NCBI GenBank assembly: GCA_903970475.1
Contig: CAJCIQ010000243.1
Span: 1-49,098 of the forward strand
Length of the DNA: 49,098 bases
Direction: 5' to 3'
Origin: Beijerinckiaceae bacterium
GTDB lineage: Bacteria > Bacteroidota > Bacteroidia > Chitinophagales > Chitinophagaceae
A program made the position numbers and the translations under genes. The notes beneath the pieces were generated by a model that was not told where the DNA came from, made no database searches, and was given only the letters and a program-made list of their open reading frames with translations. Shown here in pieces: positions 17,835-26,186 of the stretch (its first letter is position 1; the number at the start of each line of letters is the position of its first letter).

Positions 17835-17847
17835 ACAGCTAAAAAAG

Positions 17848-18153
17848 ATGGACTTGTCAGATTCCTTATTTAGGAATAAGACGGCCCCTAAATATCTGAA
17901 ATGCTTAAATTACGTAGCCCTTTCGCCAATCATTTCATGGCCACTAGTCGCTTTGGCTTCGGTTATGTTGTTCGACCATCCAGATAATATCTTGGTAACC
18001 TTTGTTATTGCTGGTCTGATTATTTCCTATCCCATTCCGATTATTTTGCTCTCCCTGCTTAGTTACAAATTATATCCAAGATATAAGGTAGCTGCCGTGG
18101 CCATTCCCTGTGCCATAATATTGGGGTGTGTTTCCCCATTTGTTCTCTGGTGA
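17848..18153 (+). CDS. Small membrane protein
   Basis: About 101 residues from the ATG at 17848 (MDLSDSLFRNKT) with three hydrophobic stretches: YVALSPIISWPLVALASVML, ILVTFVIAGLIISYPIPIIL and VAAVAIPCAIILGCVSPFVL. No family is recognised. An ATG at 17821 overlapping the esterase stop is an alternative start and would imply translational coupling. The 230 bases after it show no further gene. Confidence 0.55.
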   Translation: MDLSDSLFRNKTAPKYLKCLNYVALSPIISWPLVALASVMLFDHPDNILVTFVIAGLIISYPIPIILLSLLSYKLYPRYKVAAVAIPCAIILGCVSPFVLW

Positions 18154-18383
18154 AAAAGCCCATAAGCGCTAGGTTCTATTTTATCCAACCCAGCAGCAAG
18201 GCTCGTATCTATGGATAGCACCCATCAACTATCTGTTTATTCTGTGCATATGAATCCATTATTGTTATTGGGGTTATTCAGTCCAGTGCTTCTGGGAATG
18301 GACGTGTTTCCGATTTGATCGGACCAGGATTACCCCTGTTTTAACCTTCATCAGATCTTTATTAACTTTATTAACTTATAACC

Positions 18384-18978
18384 ATGTCTAGATTATTTTG
18401 CACATTGCTTTTTTTGACGATGATGGGCCTGTGTGCCTGTAAAAAAGATAATACACCGACTTCCACCCTCTCTTATGTGGGCCAATGGGGTTGCTTACAC
18501 TAATTCAACCACTGTAGAACCTCCTCCAACAGGTGGTCCATTTAGCACCCTTAATGTGGGCAATCCTGGCCCCCTGGGCATGATATGGATAAATGATGAT
18601 TCCCTCAGCATCCTGGCCTCCACGGCATCTGGGACGATAGGAGGCCATTCAGTCCAAAGCGACCTTAATTTGTCCTTTTACAATCCGGATACCACTACTG
18701 GTAAGATTAACCCTGGTTTTTATAGCTATCAGTTAAGCGTACTCAAAACACATTGGGATACTGTAAATGCGGAGCTCGCCGGATTGTTCACTTTTAGCAC
18801 GGTTTCGTCCAGCTATACTATTTTGCTTTCAGACACGGTCATTATTACTTCCGTGAATACCTACCTGGCATCAAGACAGTGCTTGCTGACTAAGCGCTGC
18901 CAGCGCCAGGGCCGAAGATATGCTCAGGGCTTCGAAAATCTCCATGAGGTGAAAGGTGGAGTGGTCAGAATGGTATAA
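18384..18978 (+). pseudogene. Lipoprotein, frameshifted and 3'-truncated
   Basis: The ATG at 18384 gives a clear lipoprotein signal (LLFLTMMGLCACKKDN, lipobox before Cys) but stops after about 38 codons. The continuation is in the next frame from around 18485: VAYTNSTTVEPPPTGGPF, then a beta-rich domain to DTVIITSVNTY. After about 18870 the frame runs antisense through the end of the next gene, so the natural C-terminus is missing. Function unknown; the gene looks like a surface lipoprotein damaged by one frameshift and a 3' truncation. Confidence 0.65.
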
Positions 18979-19593
18979 GGGGATATGCACGAGGATACAC
19001 CAGGAAAAGATCATGATGGCAGCCAACCGGATAGCCCACAAACGGACAGGAGGTATCCAGAATCCTATGCCGGCAGCAATCAGGCAGATGCCGCAGAAGT
19101 AGGTCCAAAAGCTATGGAAGGGTATATACTTTGGAATCAGCGATGCTACAAAGGGCTCCTGTAAAAAGTGGGTAATCCCGGCCCATACAAAAAAGAGACC
19201 CGCCGTAAGTAATCCTATTTTTACAAAGACCTTCTTTCTTTGATAACTATCAGCCAGGATCAAAACACCGCCAATCAGTGCCAGCACTTCCCATCCATCG
19301 GCATTGTTGAGGATGTCTATAAAACTGGAATGAATAAATTGAGGAACGATTCTTAAGAGGTAAGATCCGACAAATATTACAGCCGCACATACCAGGCATC
19401 CCTGATAAGCAAAACGCCGGTCAAGGATGACTGCTATCCCAACAACCATACATAGATTCGCCATTACCCAGTACCATTTAACGGTGTCCCCAGGGTCGGC
19501 AGGTACTTCAATGGTAAAATTATTGGTCCACAAACCTATGAGGGTCAGGCCCAGTAAGCCTATGCAAAATGTAAGTTGGTAGAGGCGTTTCAT
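18871..19593 (-). CDS. DoxX-like integral membrane protein
   Basis: A 240-residue protein with about seven hydrophobic segments. The segment FFVWAGITHFLQEPFVASLI followed by IPFHSFWTYFCGICLIAAG resembles the core of DoxX-like proteins. The first part (WYWVMANLCMVVGIAVILDRR) is an extra membrane section. No cofactor residues are evident. It is followed on the minus strand by the 3' end of the lipoprotein remnant, which it overlaps. Confidence 0.6.
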   Translation of the reverse strand: MKRLYQLTFCIGLLGLTLIGLWTNNFTIEVPADPGDTVKWYWVMANLCMVVGIAVILDRRFAYQGCLVCAAVIFVGSYLLRIVPQFIHSSFIDILNNADGWEVLALIGGVLILADSYQRKKVFVKIGLLTAGLFFVWAGITHFLQEPFVASLIPKYIPFHSFWTYFCGICLIAAGIGFWIPPVRLWAIRLAAIMIFSWCILVHIPLYHSDHSTFHLMEIFEALSISSALALAALSQQALS

Positions 19594-19776
19594 TTATCTG
19601 GGTGGAGGTAATGAAGGAAGGCTATTTGATGATTAAATGTAAAGCATTTTACCCATCTTTTAAAACAACGCTCAAGCTGGGATTTCCTGGAAAGGAAATA
19701 TAATTCCCTGGAAACACGGCAATTATTCATTGTGAGACGTAATAAATGATAATAAACCAGGCTGGCGTGTCCGGGA

Positions 19777-20451
19777 TTAATCCTGGACCTTTTTCGATTG
19801 ATCTATATATTTGCTCAGGGTTTCCACTACGTTTCCTTGCAGTACTGCATTGTTGGAAAAAACAATTTTATTCCCTTTATCAACCACCAGGGAGAAAGGA
19901 TAGGTAGATAATCCGTATTGCTTGATCACGTCTCCATGGTCATAGGCAATAGGATAATTGAACGTATGGGTTTTGAGGAAATCCTGGACTTTAGACAGGT
20001 CGTCAAAGGTGATAGCCAGGAAGACAACGCTGGTATCGGTTTGGTATTTTTGATAGAGCTCATTGAGTTCGGGCATCTCGGCTATGCAACCCGCGCAGTG
20101 GGTAAACCAAAAGTTCAACACTACTACCTTTCCTTGGAGGTCTTTCAAATGGTAGGTTTTTCCATGGAGGTCAGCCACCGTAAAATCCGGAGGGGTATGG
20201 CCTTCCGTCAGGCTAACCCCATTGGCCTTTAGTTTGAGGGTGGCAATCCTGCCGTTTTCAACCTTGGGAACCATGGTATAACCACCACCCATCAAGGTAT
20301 TCATAAAGTCAGCGCTCTTTATGGTATCCCCTTTTTCATCCAGGAAAATGGTCTGGCTGTCGGGATACATCATGCGGTGGGTGGTATCTGATTGGGCGCT
20401 GGCGATTCCGGTCAGGAAGGCAAAAATCAAGGTGCATACGATCGATTTCAT
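19777..20451 (-). CDS. TlpA-like thioredoxin-fold protein
   Basis: About 224 residues from the ATG at 20451, chosen because it opens a signal peptide (MKSIVCTLIFAFLTGIASAQ). The AhpC/TSA-thioredoxin domain starts near residue 87 (PPDFTVADLHGKTYHLKDLQ), with the active site WFTHCAGC (Cys119, Cys122) and the cis-Pro region STYPFSLVVDKGNKI. It should be a periplasmic thiol-disulfide reductase. It is divergent from the kinase/response regulator operon, whose upstream repeats may also control it. Confidence 0.9.
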   Translation of the reverse strand: MKSIVCTLIFAFLTGIASAQSDTTHRMMYPDSQTIFLDEKGDTIKSADFMNTLMGGGYTMVPKVENGRIATLKLKANGVSLTEGHTPPDFTVADLHGKTYHLKDLQGKVVVLNFWFTHCAGCIAEMPELNELYQKYQTDTSVVFLAITFDDLSKVQDFLKTHTFNYPIAYDHGDVIKQYGLSTYPFSLVVDKGNKIVFSNNAVLQGNVVETLSKYIDQSKKVQD

Positions 20452-20500
20452 GATAGTAGGTTTGTTACCCCAAATCTCCGGAGGAGGATACCCATCTTGA

Positions 20501-20537
20501 GTTAAGGCAGTTATAAGCACTGTTAAGCAGTGTTAAG
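20501..20537. promoter_or_regulatory. GTTAAG repeat cluster, candidate response-regulator binding site
   Basis: GTTAAG occurs at 20501, 20522 and 20532, with a degenerate copy (GTTATAAG) at 20510, giving steps of about 9-12 bp. Tandem direct half-sites spaced by one helical turn are typical for OmpR/PhoB-type regulators. The cluster lies between tlpA-like and kinase genes. Confidence 0.5.
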
Positions 20538-20563
20538 GGAGTGTCAGCGCTCCTAAAATCAAA

Positions 20564-20571
20564 TATATTTG
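20564..20571 (+). promoter_or_regulatory. TATATTTG element next to the kinase start codon
   Basis: An exact TAnnTTTG match ends 3 nt before the ATG at 20575. No TTTG is found 19 bp upstream. It lies just after the GTTAAG repeats, where an activated promoter could dispense with a -33 element. Confidence 0.4.
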
Positions 20572-20574
20572 GGT

Positions 20575-21909
20575 ATGAAAAGAAAGCTCAGGGTTGTCTT
20601 TGTCATAGCCCTGCTAACGGCCACAGGGATTCTCGGGTTTCAGGTATACTGGTTAAATCAGGCCTATACCCTCAATAAACACAGCTTCGTTCAAATGGCT
20701 ACGGTTACCCTGCAAAGGAGTATCGACAACTATTTTTTGCAAAACGAACCCAAACCAAAAGGCCAGACAGACAAATCGGGTCCACCCATCAGTTTTATCA
20801 CGACCCGCAATGACACAACCCTAAGCGCCCAACAATCCCGGGTCAGTTTTGGGATAGCCGACCTGCATAGTTTGCAGGTGATCATGGCCCAGGCTTTGTT
20901 CCAGCTTGGCAATAAGTCCTTTAATTTGGATAGCCTGACCCAAACCTACAAAGCGGCCCTCCTTAAAGAAAATATTCATTTACCTTTTCGGTTAAGCCTG
21001 ACCGATACTGCCCAAATGAACGCCCAAGGCCAGGAAAACCCCATCAAGGGGTATGCGACCATTCATGGAAAGGACAGCATTATCTACGCTACCTTTCCTG
21101 ACAGCAACACCTGGATATGGAGAAGGACATTCATGGCCCTGGAAGTATCCTTCCTGCTGATATTGATGACGGCCTTTTGCCTGTGGTACATGTGGCGCAT
21201 GATATGGAAACAAAAGCAACTCGATGACCTCAAAAATGCCTTCATCGACAACGTTACCCATGAATTGCGCACGCCTATTGCTACCTTAAAATCTACACAC
21301 GAGGCCTTATTGAATTTTGGCGAGGTAAAGGACAGGGAAAAAACAATACGCTACCTTGAGCTCAATGCGCGCGAACTGGAACAGTTGGAAGGAAAGGTTG
21401 ACCGTTTGCTGGACCTTACCCGGCTGGAATCCGGAGGACAGGCGCTGGGGCTGGAATGGGTCAACGTAAGTGCTTTATTGAGCGCCTTGTTCGATCAACA
21501 CGTCCACTCGGGTGTGCGGTTGAAGGTCACCTATAATTTATCCGGTGTTTTTGTCTGGTCAAATCCACAGGCCTTAGCAGATATACTCTCCAATCTGGTC
21601 GATAATGCCATTAAATACAGGAGGGAAGCGGATGCCGAGGTGGAGGTGGTCATCAGCGGATTGTTGTCTGGGTGGGCCTTAGAGATAAAGGATAATGGAA
21701 TCGGCATAGCCCCTAACCACCTGCCCCATATCTTTGGAAAATTTTACCGCGTACCTTCCGGCAACTTGCAGCCCGTAAGGGGATACGGTATAGGGCTTAG
21801 TTATGTGGCAGCTTTGGTCAAACAATTACAAGGGAGCATAGAAGTAGAAAGTACCTTAGGACAAGGCACCTGCTTTACCATCAAATTTCCGCAATCATGG
21901 ATCCAATAA
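20575..21909 (+). CDS. Sensor histidine kinase
   Basis: About 444 residues. A first transmembrane helix (VVFVIALLTATGILGFQVYW) is followed by a periplasmic region of some 150 residues, a second helix (LEVSFLLILMTAFCLWYMW), the dimerisation domain with phospho-acceptor His229 in NVTHELRTPIATLKS, and an ATPase domain with N box LVDNAIKYR, G1 box DNGIGIAP and G2 segment RGYGIGLSYV. All catalytic boxes are present. The signal is unknown. It overlaps the response regulator gene by 13 bp, so the two are one operon. Confidence 0.93.
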   Translation: MKRKLRVVFVIALLTATGILGFQVYWLNQAYTLNKHSFVQMATVTLQRSIDNYFLQNEPKPKGQTDKSGPPISFITTRNDTTLSAQQSRVSFGIADLHSLQVIMAQALFQLGNKSFNLDSLTQTYKAALLKENIHLPFRLSLTDTAQMNAQGQENPIKGYATIHGKDSIIYATFPDSNTWIWRRTFMALEVSFLLILMTAFCLWYMWRMIWKQKQLDDLKNAFIDNVTHELRTPIATLKSTHEALLNFGEVKDREKTIRYLELNARELEQLEGKVDRLLDLTRLESGGQALGLEWVNVSALLSALFDQHVHSGVRLKVTYNLSGVFVWSNPQALADILSNLVDNAIKYRREADAEVEVVISGLLSGWALEIKDNGIGIAPNHLPHIFGKFYRVPSGNLQPVRGYGIGLSYVAALVKQLQGSIEVESTLGQGTCFTIKFPQSWIQ

Positions 21910-22583
21910 GCATATTGTTTGTAGAGGATGAACAGGGACTGGGGCAGGTTGTCAAAGAAACCTTGCAGACCAGGGGATTCGATATTTATTGGGCCACCAA
22001 TGGGGTAGAAGGGTGGAGTCTGTTCCACCAATGTAAACCCGATGTCTGCGTCCTGGACATCATGATGCCCCGGAAAGATGGCCTATCCCTGGTGGAGGAC
22101 ATACGTAAAGTCAATCAGGAAGTCCCTATTATCTTTTTAACCGCCAGAACCCAAACCACAGACGTGATCAAGGGACTAGAGGCAGGTGCGGATGATTACA
22201 TGAAAAAGCCCTTCAGTATGGAGGAGCTGATCCTGCGTATTCACAAACTCGTTCGCCGCCATCAACGTATGCCCCTGACCGTTATCTCTGCATCCACCAC
22301 ACTGGGACGTTTTACCTTCCATTATACCCGGTTGGAATTGATCCATGGGGAACAAGTCATCCAGTTATCCCAAAGGGAAGCAGACCTGCTTCAATTATTA
22401 ATCGAACACAAGAACAGCCTCCTGCAAAGGAGTACCGCCCTTTTGAAGATCTGGGGAGAGGATAATTTCTTCAATGCACGCAGCATGGATGTATTCATTA
22501 CCAAGCTCCGGAAATACCTTTCCTTTGATCCCGACCTCCAGATATTAAATGTAAGGGGGAAGGGGTATAAATTGGTGGAGTAG
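21897..22583 (+). CDS. OmpR-family response regulator
   Basis: A 228-residue protein with a receiver domain (VEDEQGLG, phospho-acceptor Asp54 in VLDIMMPRKDG, Thr in LTAR, Lys in KKPFSMEE) and a C-terminal winged helix (LSQREADLLQLLIEHKNSLL, RSMDVFITKLRKYLS, LNVRGKGYKLVE). The order and length are standard. It is the partner of the overlapping kinase and the probable binder of the GTTAAG repeats upstream of the operon. Confidence 0.94.
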   Translation: MDPISILFVEDEQGLGQVVKETLQTRGFDIYWATNGVEGWSLFHQCKPDVCVLDIMMPRKDGLSLVEDIRKVNQEVPIIFLTARTQTTDVIKGLEAGADDYMKKPFSMEELILRIHKLVRRHQRMPLTVISASTTLGRFTFHYTRLELIHGEQVIQLSQREADLLQLLIEHKNSLLQRSTALLKIWGEDNFFNARSMDVFITKLRKYLSFDPDLQILNVRGKGYKLVE

Positions 22584-22587
22584 CGGC

Positions 22588-22879
22588 CTACAGCCTGTAA
22601 ATTTTCGACAGCTCCGGGACTTTATCAAAGTCGCTCTTCCAGTTGACGGGTAGCACCCTCAGCGCTATCGGCTATACCAGCGAAAACAAGTTCGCTGTTA
22701 ATATAATATCCCCGCTCCATTTCATAAATCCTCTCCTTGAAGCCCTTAACGCTATTTATATCCAATTCATGATGATATTCTGCCGCGTAGGTAAAGCAAG
22801 CCAGGCGTAAATCTATGGACCTGTTTCCTGAAATGAATTGTTGGGAATAACTTAATTGACTTTGGGATTTATCTCCAGT
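22588..22879 (-). pseudogene. Unrecognised coding remnant
   Basis: The 420 bases between the response regulator and the DUF4440 gene hold a minus-strand frame without a start codon, open from 22879 to 22625. It contains SIDLRLACFTYAAEYHHELD and GFKERIYEMERGYYINSELV. The neighbouring frame then gives WKSDFDKVPELSKIYRL to a stop at 22588. The composition looks protein-like, but no family is recognised. It may be the 3' end of a lost gene with one frameshift. Confidence 0.3.
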
Positions 22880-23004
22880 TCATAATCAGCGGATTATTTG
22901 CAGGACCAAGTTATGTTTTTTACCATAACTTAGGCCTGCAAACATTAATTAGGTCATCAAACCCTCGACCCACCTATCCCACGGTTCAACAAATCAACCC
23001 GCTT

Positions 23005-23481
23005 ATGACATTCAAAACGTTTTTGTTTTTTCTGCTTTGCACGTATGTCAGTCCTCATGCCTATTGTCAGTCAATCACCTCCTCGGTTAGCCATGGAGAC
23101 TCGACCTTGTTCAAAACCATTCGCCACATGGACAGCGTAATGTTTGACGCCTTCAACGCCCATGACCTGAATGCGTTGAAAAACGTTTTTTCACCCGATC
23201 TGGAATTCTTCCACGACAGGGGGGGACTCTCCAATTATGTAACCTCCATGAAAAGCTTTGGAGGTGTCTTTGCCTCTGTTCCAGACCTGCACCGGGAATT
23301 GATAGCTGGTTCCATGGAAGTGTATCCCCTTCCGGGCTATGGAGCCGTAGAAATGGGCTTGCACCGGTTTGTCCATAAGGAAAATGGGAAAGACATAGTA
23401 GGGCTATACAAATTCACCCAAATCTGGCAGTTTAAAGATGGGGCCTGGAAAGTTACCCGTGAAGTGAGTGTAGGGCACTAA
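23005..23481 (+). CDS. Secreted DUF4440 (NTF2-like) protein
   Basis: A 158-residue protein with a signal peptide (FKTFLFFLLCTYVSPHAYCQ). The mature part follows the DUF4440 pattern: MDSVMFDAFNAHDLNALKNV, FFHDRGGLSNY, GAVEMGLHRFVHKENGK and FKDGAWKVTREVSVGH. The family binds or converts small molecules in an NTF2 fold, but no reaction can be assigned. It is convergent with the SDR gene, with a 4-bp overlap. Confidence 0.85.
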   Translation: MTFKTFLFFLLCTYVSPHAYCQSITSSVSHGDSTLFKTIRHMDSVMFDAFNAHDLNALKNVFSPDLEFFHDRGGLSNYVTSMKSFGGVFASVPDLHRELIAGSMEVYPLPGYGAVEMGLHRFVHKENGKDIVGLYKFTQIWQFKDGAWKVTREVSVGH

Positions 23482-24230
23482 AACGCATACCTACTGAGTC
23501 CTCCGTCCACGACAGTCACCGTACCCGTAATATAGCGTGCTTTGGGCGAGACAAGGAAGGTAGCCATCCCCGCAAAATCTTCCGGCTCCCCAAAGTCGCC
23601 TAAGGGGATTTCGGCAGCGGCAAATTGCTTTCGTTGCTCCGGTGTAAATATGCGACGCGTATTTTCTGTATCGAATAATCCTGGTTGCAAGCAATTTACC
23701 CTGATCCCATAGGCGCCTAGTTGACCTGCCAGTTGCTTGGACCAGCCGGCAATCGCCGCTTTGGCTACGGCCGACCCATTGACGCTGCGTAATTCGTAAG
23801 TGCTGGTCACATTGAGAATAGTACCTTGTTTTCTTTCCATCATATGAGGAAGGAAGGCCTGCGTCAACTGACGGTGACGCGTAAAGTCTAATGTTAGCGC
23901 CGCCTCCCAATCCTCTTCAGAACCCACAACGTCCATGGCTCGGCTACGACCTGTATTGTTGATGAGGATATCTATAGAACCAAGGCTGGCTAATGCTGCT
24001 TTTTGAATGTTAGCAGCGGCATCCGGAGCCATAAAATCCTGCACGAAGGAGATGGGCTCCGGGCCGCCCAGGGCTATGATTTCCATTTTAAAATTATCCA
24101 GTAGACCCACGTTGCGGGCAGTAACAAATACTTTTACCCCTTCTGAAGCCAGGTCTTTGGCCATAGCCCTCCCCAGCCCTTGACTCCCACCAGTGATGAC
24201 AGCTGTTTTTCCTTTTAGATGTAGTTCCAT
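23478..24230 (-). CDS. Short-chain dehydrogenase/reductase
   Basis: A 250-residue classical SDR. The cofactor motif TGGSQGLGRAMA is near residue 13, followed by the INNTGRS segment. In place of the usual catalytic YxxxK there is a region LRSVNGSAVAKAAIAGWSKQ, where Ser and Lys are found but the Tyr seems to be missing; this suggests altered or weak catalysis. The C-terminal RYITGTVTVVDGGLSRYAF is standard. It is divergent from the HxlR regulator, its probable repressor. Confidence 0.88.
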   Translation of the reverse strand: MELHLKGKTAVITGGSQGLGRAMAKDLASEGVKVFVTARNVGLLDNFKMEIIALGGPEPISFVQDFMAPDAAANIQKAALASLGSIDILINNTGRSRAMDVVGSEEDWEAALTLDFTRHRQLTQAFLPHMMERKQGTILNVTSTYELRSVNGSAVAKAAIAGWSKQLAGQLGAYGIRVNCLQPGLFDTENTRRIFTPEQRKQFAAAEIPLGDFGEPEDFAGMATFLVSPKARYITGTVTVVDGGLSRYAF

Positions 24231-24246
24231 AATCGTTAATTGATAT

Positions 24247-24276
24247 CCAAAACTAGGTACGATGTACTAATTTTGG
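24247..24276. promoter_or_regulatory. Imperfect palindrome, candidate HxlR operator
   Basis: CCAAAACTAGGTAC (24247-24260) faces GTACTAATTTTGG (24264-24276), with one mismatch and one extra base. The GTAC-centred dyad lies between the divergent SDR and HxlR-type genes, and HxlR-family regulators bind such dyads. This assignment is inference. Confidence 0.45.
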
Positions 24277-24318
24277 AGAGGCTCCAATGATTGTATGGAA
24301 CGCACAAATATGTAAGCC

Positions 24319-24753
24319 ATGGCAAACAGAAAGAAAGATTCGACCTTCTCGCGTAACGAAACGTGTATCCTCCTTTGTGACCTGACCTATTCTGTAAGCC
24401 TGTTAGGAGGCCGTTGGAAGCTATTAATTCTAAATAAATTAGAGGGCAGTAAGCGCAGGTTTAGTGAGCTCAAAAATGAGTTTTCCTATATGTCCGAGCG
24501 CATGCTTACCCTTCAACTCAAGGCCCTTGAAAAGGATGGATTGGTCACCCGTACGGTATACCCCTCCGTTCCGCCCAAGGTTGAATATGACTTAACCGAT
24601 GCAGCCAGAGAATTGGGTCCCATATTGGAGCAATTGAGTGAATGGGGGAGCAAGCACAAACAAGTAACCGCCCGGGCGGAGCCTACTACTGACGAGTCTG
24701 AGTCTACTGTTGCACTGCCCATGCCATACCATCAGGCACCCCGCCAACACTAA
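24319..24753 (+). CDS. HxlR family transcriptional regulator
   Basis: A 144-residue winged helix protein with the family pattern: LLGGRWKLLILNKLEGSKRR, FSELKNEFSYMSERMLTLQL, ALEKDGLVTRTVYPSVPPKV and YDLTDAARELGPILEQLSEW. Cys residues near the N-terminus (ETCILLCDLT) could act as redox or electrophile sensors, as in other HxlR proteins; this is inference. It is divergent from the SDR gene. Its last 50 bp overlap the 3' end of the convergent YncE-like gene, an unusually large overlap. Confidence 0.9.
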   Translation: MANRKKDSTFSRNETCILLCDLTYSVSLLGGRWKLLILNKLEGSKRRFSELKNEFSYMSERMLTLQLKALEKDGLVTRTVYPSVPPKVEYDLTDAARELGPILEQLSEWGSKHKQVTARAEPTTDESESTVALPMPYHQAPRQH

Positions 24754-25870
24754 ATTGGCCTGTAACTGTCAAAGTTTTCAGATCTATAATGGAGATGGTA
24801 TTGTCCGCAGAGTTTGCTACGAATGCCCGGTTGCCTTGTTGGTCCATGAGGATCCCAGCAGCGCCATGACCTACTTTGATTCGTTTCACTTCCTTTTGGG
24901 AAGAAGCGTCGTAAATGATGAGATCACCGGTGCCGAGGCTGGTAATAAAGACCAGCTTTCCATCAGGCGTAAACTTCAACCTATTGGCGCCATTTGCCTT
25001 TGCGTCGATTTTAATGAGCAATGTTTTGGATACAAGGTCAATGATAGAAATCATTCCATCTTCACTGGCAGCCGTCCACAACTGGGCGCCGTCAGGTGAT
25101 ACGTCAAAGCCCTCAGAGCCCTTAGAAACGGTAATGACGGTTTGGTGCCAATCATCTCTGGGTCTGCCTCCGCCTGGAGGGCCGCCGGGGGGAGGGTTGC
25201 CATTGCCGGATGCGCCTGAGGGTTGGGCTCCACCGGGCGTCCCCGGTGCACCGCTATTGGTTGGGCCACCGGCCATATTACCGTGGCCTGGGCCGCCGGG
25301 AGGAGGCCCCATTCTTCCCTGGGGAATAAGGGTGTCTTGTAATATGCTGACCGTACCAGAGGAAACATTGGTAGTATATACTTTTTTCCCATCTGGGGTT
25401 ACGTAAATCATATGGGTCCTGTCCTGACCTGTCCCCATGGCCCAGTCTATCTTTCCGGTAGCCGGGTCGTAGCGGCCAACTGTTTTGGAGCCTTCTGTGG
25501 TGAACCATACTTTCCCACCTATAAAAGTGATCCCGTGAGGCCCGTAGAGGGGCCTTGTATCCAGCGTGCTGGTGGGTTTCTGACCCACCAGATCAACGAT
25601 ATTGATTTCGTGCAAGGAGCCTCCGCCATAAATTGTCACGTAAGCTGTTTTGCCATCCTCAGAAGCGATCACCTCATGGGGATCAGATCCTACTGGAATC
25701 CTGGCAATGACTTTCAAGGTAGCAGGATCTACTATGGCCAGCACATGGTCTGTCTTGGACAGAGCCAGCAGTGCCCTGGCAGGAGTAGGCTGGGTTTGGC
25801 TTTTAACTGGAATTGCCGGTAGCCATAGCCCAAGGTATATCGATAAAGCGTAGTAGAGAAACTTTTTCAT
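24704..25870 (-). CDS. YncE-like beta-propeller protein, secreted
   Basis: About 388 residues from the ATG at 25870, which opens a signal peptide (FLYYALSIYLGLWLPAIPVKS). YVTN/YncE blades are visible (DVSPDGAQLWTAASEDGMIS, FTPDGKLVFITSLGTGDLII, QGNRAFVANSADNTISIIDL). Between blades, around residues 180-235, is a low-complexity insert very rich in Gly, Pro, Asn and Ala. Propellers of this kind bind DNA, proteins or quinoid ligands; its role is unknown. Its 3' end overlaps the HxlR gene. Confidence 0.87.
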   Translation of the reverse strand: MKKFLYYALSIYLGLWLPAIPVKSQTQPTPARALLALSKTDHVLAIVDPATLKVIARIPVGSDPHEVIASEDGKTAYVTIYGGGSLHEINIVDLVGQKPTSTLDTRPLYGPHGITFIGGKVWFTTEGSKTVGRYDPATGKIDWAMGTGQDRTHMIYVTPDGKKVYTTNVSSGTVSILQDTLIPQGRMGPPPGGPGHGNMAGGPTNSGAPGTPGGAQPSGASGNGNPPPGGPPGGGRPRDDWHQTVITVSKGSEGFDVSPDGAQLWTAASEDGMISIIDLVSKTLLIKIDAKANGANRLKFTPDGKLVFITSLGTGDLIIYDASSQKEVKRIKVGHGAAGILMDQQGNRAFVANSADNTISIIDLKTLTVTGQFSVGGVPDGMAWAVQQ

Positions 25871-25988
25871 GTCAGGCGCTGATTGTTGCTGACTCAAATG
25901 TACCAATTTGACCAACAAATGAATGATTTCTTCCGTATATGTTGAATATAGATCAATGTAGGACTATATTTAGGTATCCATACTATAT

Positions 25989-26027
25989 GATTAGTATATT
26001 GGGTAAATCTGAAATAGTATACTAATC
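25989..26027. repeat. Perfect 10-bp inverted repeat in intergenic region
   Basis: GATTAGTATA (25989-25998) and TATACTAATC (26018-26027) are perfect arms around a 19-bp spacer; TAGTATA is also present twice in direct orientation. It lies in the roughly 300-bp AT-rich gap upstream of the gene at 26187, where no other coding sequence is seen. It could be an operator. Confidence 0.4.
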
Positions 26028-26186
26028 CTGTCCCTATAATTCGTTCCCGATTTTAACAAAACTGTAGCTATATACCAGGCAAGCAATTGCATAATATTAA
26101 TCGTTCTTTAAGTTGGCGCGCCCATAATGATCATCGAGGAGAAATGCAAACCGACCAAAATGCTAACAGCAGACTTGTCCCCTATA

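Noticed and set aside
18240..18320. Short frame starting MNPLLLLGLF before the lipoprotein remnant
   Set aside because: Only about 23 codons, no ribosome site and no relatives recognised.
25130..25340. Repeats in the Gly/Pro-rich stretch as a DNA repeat array
   Set aside because: The repetition is at the amino acid level inside a coding frame and is irregular in the DNA.
24915..25406. Long Pro-rich plus-strand frame opposite the YncE-like gene
   Set aside because: It is the antisense reading of the Gly/Pro-rich insert and has no independent start or family.
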